Below are positions 5,852-6,122 of a stretch of DNA of 6,122 nt, in pieces. Under the pieces are notes generated by a model. It saw nothing but the letters and a program-made list of their open reading frames with translations, ran no database searches and was not told where the DNA came from. Both the position numbers and the translations under genes were made by a program. The stretch is from an uncultured Collinsella sp. (GTDB lineage: Bacteria > Actinomycetota > Coriobacteriia > Coriobacteriales > Coriobacteriaceae), in assembly GCA_947003675.1 (NCBI GenBank), contig CAMQPJ010000086.1, positions 1 through 6,122 on the forward strand. Direction: 5' to 3'. The stretch's first letter is position 1; each line of letters begins with the position of its first letter.

Positions 5852-5893
5852 AAAACCTGCCAAAACAAACCTGTCCCTTTTTGGTAGGTTTTT
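5852..5893. repeat. Hairpin with T-run sharing the repeat motif of the hydrolase leader
   Basis: AAAACCTGCCAAAA (5852-5865) pairs with TTTTGGTAGGTTTT (5879-5892), one pair G-U, around a 13-nt loop, and the stem ends in a T-run to 5893. It could act as a second terminator on the plus strand, and its A-rich 5' side would serve the minus strand. Bases 5854-5877 match the palindrome arm at 1974-1998 (20 of the first 22 bases identical). AAACCTG is repeated directly at 5853-5859 and 5867-5873, so AAACCT (5867-5872) could pair with AGGTTT (5886-5891) as an alternative fold. I read it as another member of a dispersed repeat family. Confidence 0.65.
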
Positions 5894-5940
5894 GCCTTGA
5901 GAGCGGTACCATACAGGCAATGTTTAAACGAGAAAGGTGG
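5892..5940 (+). promoter_or_regulatory. Probable promoter region and ribosome site of the ROK kinase gene
   Basis: After two termination-like hairpins the kinase needs its own promoter, but no convincing -35/-10 pair is visible; TTGAGA (5897-5902) and TACCAT (5907-5912) are the nearest hexamers and are wrongly spaced. TTGCCT (5892-5897) is inverted as AGGCAA (5915-5920), a possible small operator. AAGGTGG (5934-5940) is the ribosome site, 6 nt from the ATG. Confidence 0.3.
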
Positions 5941-5946
5941 GCTCCC

Positions 5947-6122
5947 ATGGAACCTAAGCAGTACTACATCGGCATCGACGTCGGCGGCACTTCGGTTAAG
6001 GAGGGCCTGTTCGACGAGGACGGCAACCTGCTTGCCAAGGCCAGCGTGCCCACGCCTCCTATCGTTGACGCTGCGGGCTTTGCCGCGGTGACCGAGGCTA
6101 TCGACCAGGTGGTCGCCAAGGC
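5947..6122 (+). CDS. ROK-family sugar kinase, N-terminal part (cut by window end)
   Basis: Only the first 58 codons are present; the frame is open to the window edge. The start YYIGIDVGGTSVKEGLFDED (residues 6-25) is the ATP-phosphate-binding motif of ROK proteins (DxGGTxxK: Asp11, Gly13, Gly14, Thr15, Lys18). No helix-turn-helix precedes it, so this is a kinase rather than a ROK repressor such as NagC or XylR. The ATG has AAGGTGG 6 nt upstream. ROK kinases phosphorylate glucose, mannose, fructose or N-acetyl-hexosamines; the specificity motifs (ExGH and the zinc-binding CxCG region) lie outside the window. Beside the hydrolase and manA it would logically phosphorylate the free hexose released by the hydrolase, as proposed for GmuE in B. 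subtilis. Glucokinase is the main alternative. Confidence 0.88.
   Translation, partial: MEPKQYYIGIDVGGTSVKEGLFDEDGNLLAKASVPTPPIVDAAGFAAVTEAIDQVVAK

Overview
The window is GC-rich and densely coding. It carries a compact catabolic locus for a phosphotransferase-imported beta-linked disaccharide. The codon style (GC-rich third positions, long antisense open frames) and protein sequences fit an anaerobic gut actinobacterium of the Coriobacteriia, most likely Collinsella or a close relative. That assignment is an inference from style and from a repeat motif I associate with this group, not from a marker gene.

Layout. On the minus strand, a GntR/UTRA-type regulator (1011-1730) is followed 74 bp later by a type I mannose-6-phosphate isomerase (manA, 4-936). 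Diverging from the regulator across a 304-bp AT-rich intergenic region (1731-2034) is a plus-strand operon: a family 1 glycoside hydrolase of the 6-phospho-beta-glycosidase type (2035-3435), then the lactose/cellobiose-family PTS subunits EIIC (3556-4899), EIIB (5061-5363) and EIIA (5373-5705). A strong intrinsic terminator (5764-5801) closes it. After a second hairpin ending in a T-run (5852-5893) a ROK-family sugar kinase begins at 5947 and runs off the window.

How the genes fit together. EIIA and EIIB pass phosphate from HPr to the sugar entering through EIIC. The GH1 enzyme splits the phosphorylated disaccharide into a hexose-6-phosphate and a free hexose. The ROK kinase could phosphorylate the free hexose, and ManA would turn mannose-6-phosphate into fructose-6-phosphate. 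The combination GntR/UTRA + GH1 + EIIC/EIIB/EIIA + ROK kinase + mannose-6-phosphate isomerase is the same toolkit as the Bacillus subtilis gmu (glucomannan utilisation) operon, without a secreted mannanase in view. The best functional guess is therefore import of short beta-manno- or gluco-manno-oligosaccharides; a purely cellobiose-type system is the main alternative.

Non-coding structure. The divergent region holds nested inverted repeats (probable regulator operator), a candidate sigma70-type promoter with an upstream A-tract, and a 98-nt imperfect palindrome in the hydrolase leader. Both palindrome arms are copies of a roughly 24-nt motif that occurs a third time in the hairpin before the kinase gene. 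This points to a dispersed palindromic repeat family in the host genome. Further GC-rich hairpins sit between hydrolase and EIIC, between EIIC and EIIB, and after EIIA.
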